From Candidatus Doudnabacteria bacterium (GTDB lineage Bacteria > Patescibacteriota > Doudnabacteria > UBA920), in assembly GCA_016788805.1 (NCBI GenBank), contig JAEUSE010000044.1, positions 1-7,352 on the forward strand: a stretch of 7,352 nt of DNA, read 5' to 3'. The position numbers and the translations under genes were made by a program. Shown here piece by piece: positions 4,871 to 7,352 of this stretch. The notes under the pieces are model-generated. The model had not been told where the DNA came from. It did no database searches and saw only the letters and a program-made list of their open reading frames with translations. Every line of letters begins with the position of its first letter. Position 1 is the first letter of the stretch.

Positions 4871-6535
4871 TTATAATGGTAAGGTAAAGTAAAAAGTGGT
4901 GCCCATGTTATCGCCGGCGCTTTCCGCCCAAATTTGGCCGCCATGCGCTTCCACAATACCCTTACTAACAACCAGGCCCAAACCCGTACCCTTACGAGCA
5001 TTATCGGTATTTTTAAGCTGCCGGAATTTGGAAAATAGCTGAGAAATGTCTTCTCTGCTCACACCCACCCCGGAGTCCTTTACCGCCACAGTTGCCCGCT
5101 TGTTTTGCTGGTCTGCGGTCAGAGTTACCATAACTTGGCCGCTATCGGTGTATTTTATGGCATTGGAAAGCAAATTTTCAAGCGCCTGAGAAATACGCAC
5201 CTTGTCACATTTTACCATAAATTTATCGGGAAGCGTATCGTTCAATTGCAGGCGTTTTTGCTCAGCCAGTGCCTTAAAGGTCAAAAGTTGGTCCTTAATT
5301 ATGGCCACAAGGTCATACTCTTGGAGGTTCAAATCAAACTTACCGGCTTCAATCTTGGCCACATCCAATAAATCGTTAACCAACTCCAACATATTACGAG
5401 ACGCCGAGCTAATGGTAAGGGCTGTTTCTTCCACTTTTTTTGGTTCAATCGTAGCACCCGGCACGACCATTTTACCCAACGACTCACTGGACCACCGCAC
5501 CGCAGTAAGCGGCGCCCGCAGTTCATGTACCATCATAGCGGTGAAGTCCTGCCGTAACTTCTCCAAATCTTTCTCCGTAGTAATGTCGTGGAATACCACT
5601 GCGGCACCCAATTGGTCACCCTGCTGACTCCGCACCGGCGTAATAGTAAGCTCTACTACGTGATTTTTAAGCTGTACGGTGTGAATAACTATAGGGGACC
5701 TACTCCCAATAGCCTGCTCAATCTTTGTTCGAACGTCTACCTTTCCCGCCAGGGCGTCCACCACGTCGTACATGGTGGTTTCCTGCCCACCGGCAATTTC
5801 TAACAAACTGCGGACAGCCGGGTTCGACACCAAAACCTGATTATGCATGTCTACCATAACCACGCCGTCGGTCATAGAGTTTATAACCGCCGCAAGTTTG
5901 CCTTTTTCGCTTTCCAATACCGCTTGCAACTTGGAGACAGCTGTAGACGCCTGGTTCGTAATCGAATACAAAATTGACGCCTGAGCGTCTCCGTACTGTC
6001 CGGGTACCTGCGAACCAACATTTATCAAACCAACTAACTTTTCTCCAATCACCACCGGCAAATTGAAATAAGACTGCAAGCTCACCTGCAAATTGTCGTC
6101 TAAAATATTCCCGGTAATGCTTTCGTCAACTAGTTCCGGCTTAAAATCTCGGTTTAAAATGGCACTCACGGACAGCAACATTTTCTCCCGCACTTCTTCC
6201 AAAAACTCATGCGTTACCGTGTTATTCACATGACACTTAAACACCAACCGCTCACCCTGACCTTGCAGTACCATGTAAGAAACAGTGTCGTACTCCAGCA
6301 GACTACCTAAACTGCTGGTAATAATTTCTACAATCTTGTTAGTATCTAGTGAATACCCAATACGCTCCCCAATCTCCTTTAACACCTGGATTTGGTAAAT
6401 GCGCTGCTGCAACTCATGAGCCTGACCCACTTGCCCCTGTAGCAAATAACGCTCACGCAAAGTGTAATGGATATACACCCCAATCATTATGGTCAAGAGG
6501 ACCAAGTCAACTATAAGTATGATATTGAGCAGCAT
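4871..6535 (-). CDS. Membrane-anchored GAF-PAS sensor histidine kinase
   Basis: A 554-aa hybrid-free histidine kinase that should autophosphorylate and pass the phosphate to the adjacent receiver. One hydrophobic segment (about 3-24) anchors it, with no real extracellular domain, so sensing is likely cytoplasmic. A short helical linker leads to a GAF-like domain (about 46-203) and a PAS domain (about 210-320, beginning AVINSMTDGVVMVD). The dimerisation domain carries the H box MVHELRAPLTAVRW with His337. The ATPase domain has the N box ENLLSNAIKYTD (453-464), G1 KDSGVGVS (486-493, Asp487), F box LFSKFRQ (500-506) and G2 KGTGLGLVVSKGIVEAHGG (515-533), so it looks catalytically intact. A GGGG about 12 nt before the ATG is the closest thing to a Shine-Dalgarno sequence among these genes. 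The bound signal cannot be deduced. Confidence 0.95.
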   Translation of the reverse strand: MLLNIILIVDLVLLTIMIGVYIHYTLRERYLLQGQVGQAHELQQRIYQIQVLKEIGERIGYSLDTNKIVEIITSSLGSLLEYDTVSYMVLQGQGERLVFKCHVNNTVTHEFLEEVREKMLLSVSAILNRDFKPELVDESITGNILDDNLQVSLQSYFNLPVVIGEKLVGLINVGSQVPGQYGDAQASILYSITNQASTAVSKLQAVLESEKGKLAAVINSMTDGVVMVDMHNQVLVSNPAVRSLLEIAGGQETTMYDVVDALAGKVDVRTKIEQAIGSRSPIVIHTVQLKNHVVELTITPVRSQQGDQLGAAVVFHDITTEKDLEKLRQDFTAMMVHELRAPLTAVRWSSESLGKMVVPGATIEPKKVEETALTISSASRNMLELVNDLLDVAKIEAGKFDLNLQEYDLVAIIKDQLLTFKALAEQKRLQLNDTLPDKFMVKCDKVRISQALENLLSNAIKYTDSGQVMVTLTADQQNKRATVAVKDSGVGVSREDISQLFSKFRQLKNTDNARKGTGLGLVVSKGIVEAHGGQIWAESAGDNMGTTFYFTLPL

Positions 6536-6567
6536 TGTTTATTTTATCCCCTACAAAACACCAATAA

Positions 6568-6651
6568 TACGAATATACGAAAGCCACAAGGTTAGCCGGA
6601 TATAAAGCGGACTACTAAATTTCGTATATTCGTACGGATTCGTAATTCGTA
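6568..6651. repeat. GAATACG/ATTCGTA palindrome between the 89-aa gene and the kinase
   Basis: A perfect 15-bp inverted repeat, TACGAATATACGAAA (6568-6582) and TTTCGTATATTCGTA (6620-6634), flanks a 37-bp core. The right arm continues with two more ATTCGTA units (6638-6644 and 6645-6651), so ATTCGTA occurs three times there, with a 3-nt interruption between the first and second copies. The element lies in the leader side of the kinase gene and ends 5 bp from the stop codon of the preceding gene. Confidence 0.9.
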
Positions 6652-6656
6652 GAAGC

Positions 6657-6926
6657 TTAGATATTTTGTACGCCGGGATACTTTTCCAACAGGGTATTCA
6701 ACGTCATTTGGGCAATTTGTCCGGATAGCGTCATATATTCGTTGGCCACGCCTTTAAGTATCATGCGGGGGTCGCCGTCCATTTCCAAAACTTCGCCGCT
6801 GTCATCTAACCGCAAACCAGGAACCTTACGTGCTTTATCTAAAGCGATATTGGGGCCGAGCATAACCATTTGTTTTTTGATTAGGTCGGACAACATTTTT
6901 TTGTAATTGCCTGTTTCGTCTGCCAT
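6657..6926 (-). CDS. Small protein of unknown function ahead of the two-component genes
   Basis: An 89-aa soluble protein; I do not recognise a named family. The N-terminal third is helical and basic (YKKMLSDLIKKQMVMLGP, 8-25). The centre has ALDKARKVPGLRLDDSGEVLEMDGDP (28-53), which reads like a short beta segment with a turn. The C-terminal third (about 54-86) is helical and ends LLEKYPGVQNI. It has no signal peptide, membrane segment or cysteine. It is the first gene after a promoter-like TGNTATACT and precedes the kinase by 121 bp on the same strand, so it may be a partner or regulator of the kinase-receiver pair; that is inference from order alone. There is no Shine-Dalgarno sequence. 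Codon-consistent, open for its full length and followed by a repeat element, it looks like a real gene. Confidence 0.78.
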   Translation of the reverse strand: MADETGNYKKMLSDLIKKQMVMLGPNIALDKARKVPGLRLDDSGEVLEMDGDPRMILKGVANEYMTLSGQIAQMTLNTLLEKYPGVQNI

Positions 6927-6953
6927 AATTTTATGCTTAGTCTCAGTACTTTT

Positions 6954-6962
6954 AGTATATCA
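6954..6962 (-). promoter_or_regulatory. Extended -10 promoter for the two-component operon
   Basis: On the minus strand TGATATACT fits the extended -10 pattern TGN followed by TATACT (plus 6954-6959), with five of six consensus bases. No good -35 is visible at 17 bp, as is common for extended -10 promoters. A start near 6947 would leave a leader of about 20 nt before the 89-aa gene. Confidence 0.45.
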
Positions 6963-6972
6963 CAACAAAGGC

Positions 6973-7069
6973 TGAATTATGAATCATGAATTAGGAATGA
7001 GGGAATATTCCTTTCTGGAAGAAAGGAATATTCAACCCAGAATTCAAAATACTTACTTCATGATTCTGA
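6973..7069. repeat. Nested palindrome of GAAT heptads after the Y-family polymerase gene
   Basis: The left side has TGAATTA (6973-6979), TGAATCA (6980-6986), TGAATTA (6987-6993), GGAATGA (6994-7000) and GGGAATA (7001-7007). The right side includes CTTCATG (7056-7062) and ATTCTGA (7063-7069), in the same 7-nt phase. An outer perfect pair, GAATCATGAA (6981-6990) with TTCATGATTC (7057-7066), encloses a tight inner hairpin, GAATATTCCTTTC (7003-7015) and GAAAGGAATATTC (7021-7033), with a 5-nt loop. It follows the polymerase stop codon and could help end transcription, but no T run follows the stem on the minus strand. Confidence 0.88.
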
Positions 7070-7074
7070 CTTTC

Positions 7075-7352
7075 TCAGTCGCCGCGTTTGTAATCGGCCA
7101 CGGAAAACTCCCGCATACGCCCAAAGCCAGTAGAATCCCGAATAACCTGCTGAGCGAAAAAAGCAGGAGCCGGCAGTATAGCTTCCGCGCCTCGATTGTC
7201 GGGTGTACGGCCCAACGCTGCCCGTTCCCGAGCCTCCTGCCATTCGTCCTTAGTATATTTTCGATTAATCATATCCAGGGCGGCGTCCGCCCGCAGTCGC
7301 CTATTCACTTCCGGAAACAAACTGAGCTGCACCCGCCGGCTGCTTTGTAACC
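7075..7352 (-). CDS. C-terminal end of a Y-family (UmuC/UvrX-like) DNA polymerase, 5' end missing
   Basis: The reading frame is open to the window edge and ends at TGA 7077-7075, leaving about 92 residues. It contains QLSLFPE, matching the QL(S/D)LF beta-clamp-binding consensus, then a region resembling the conserved tail of UmuC/UvrX/Pol IV-type translesion polymerases (LRADAALDMINRKY; family pattern alD.iN.kyG). A later ILPAPAFF and TGFGRM resemble the 'i.pAs.....rigFG' ending seen in some of these proteins. The polymerase core and catalytic residues lie outside the window, so activity is unconfirmed. The GTG before QLSLF (7332) is probably an internal valine, not the start, because the frame continues upstream as LQSSRR. 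An unrelated clamp-binding protein remains possible. Confidence 0.6.
   Translation of the reverse strand, partial: LQSSRRVQLSLFPEVNRRLRADAALDMINRKYTKDEWQEARERAALGRTPDNRGAEAILPAPAFFAQQVIRDSTGFGRMREFSVADYKRGD

Noticed and set aside
5105..5803. Several plus-strand frames of 71-141 codons opposite the histidine kinase, plus a 65-codon minus-strand frame
   Set aside because: All overlap the kinase PAS, H-box and dimerisation region, which is clearly the coding frame. They show no domain and are shadows.
7003..7033. Inner hairpin as an intrinsic terminator of the polymerase gene
   Set aside because: The stem is AT-rich and is followed on the minus strand by CCCTCATTCC rather than a T run, so I list it as a repeat structure and not a terminator.
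2445..7069. The repeat-rich junctions as a CRISPR array or insertion-sequence ends
   Set aside because: Units are 7 nt with no 20-40-nt repeats or regular spacers, no transposase or Cas gene is present, and no target-site duplications are evident.
6979..7350. 123-aa plus-strand frame beginning in the repeat element
   Set aside because: Its N-terminus (MNHELGMREYSF) is translated GAAT heptads, and the rest is antisense to the polymerase tail, whose frame has recognisable motifs.
1..7352. Alternative genetic code (TGA as Gly), as in some CPR lineages
   Set aside because: No supported gene contains an in-frame TGA, and two genes end naturally with TGA.

Overview
The window is a compact, one-directional bacterial segment: every gene I can support is on the minus strand, so transcription runs from high to low coordinates. 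TGA is used as a stop (the polymerase tail and the membrane protein end in TGA, and no gene carries an internal TGA), so the code is not the TGA-recoded one of Gracilibacteria or SR1. Short single-domain proteins, almost no Shine-Dalgarno sequences, a GAF-PAS histidine kinase beside a lone receiver, and junctions packed with degenerate 7-nt words all suggest a Candidate Phyla Radiation (Patescibacteria) genome. That placement is an inference, not proven by any marker here.

In transcription order the window starts with the C-terminal end of a Y-family (UmuC/UvrX-like) DNA polymerase (7352-7075). A two-component unit follows: an 89-aa protein of unknown function (6926-6657), a membrane-anchored GAF-PAS histidine kinase (6535-4871) and a stand-alone CheY-like receiver (4765-4379). 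Next come a YdjM-type membrane metal-dependent hydrolase (4302-3781) and a minimal SpoU/TrmH 2'-O-methyltransferase (3731-3255). A strong intrinsic terminator at 3141-3172 closes this group.

Immediately beyond the terminator lies a sigma70-like promoter (3102-3131), then five CCACT-type boxes (GTGG on the transcribed strand), mostly 10 bp apart, which are the likely MraZ operator. They control the front of the division and cell-wall (dcw) cluster: mraZ (2976-2545), rsmH (2445-1498), an FtsL-like bitopic protein (1467-1027) and the 5' two thirds or so of ftsI/PBP (942-1, cut by the window edge just after the catalytic SxxK). MraZ would repress its own cluster; RsmH methylates 16S rRNA; FtsL and FtsI act in septal peptidoglycan synthesis.

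The most unusual feature is in the gaps. At least five junctions carry short words repeated with a 7-nt (in one case 8-9-nt) period, usually as two convergent arms forming an imperfect palindrome. Each junction has its own word family (GAAT, ACGAATT, AGTACTT, CACAGAT). The words supply start or stop codons for three genes, and one heptanucleotide array (TTTGAGG, four copies) lies in frame inside rsmH. No gap exceeds 300 bp, and I saw no rRNA, tRNA, CRISPR array or insertion sequence.
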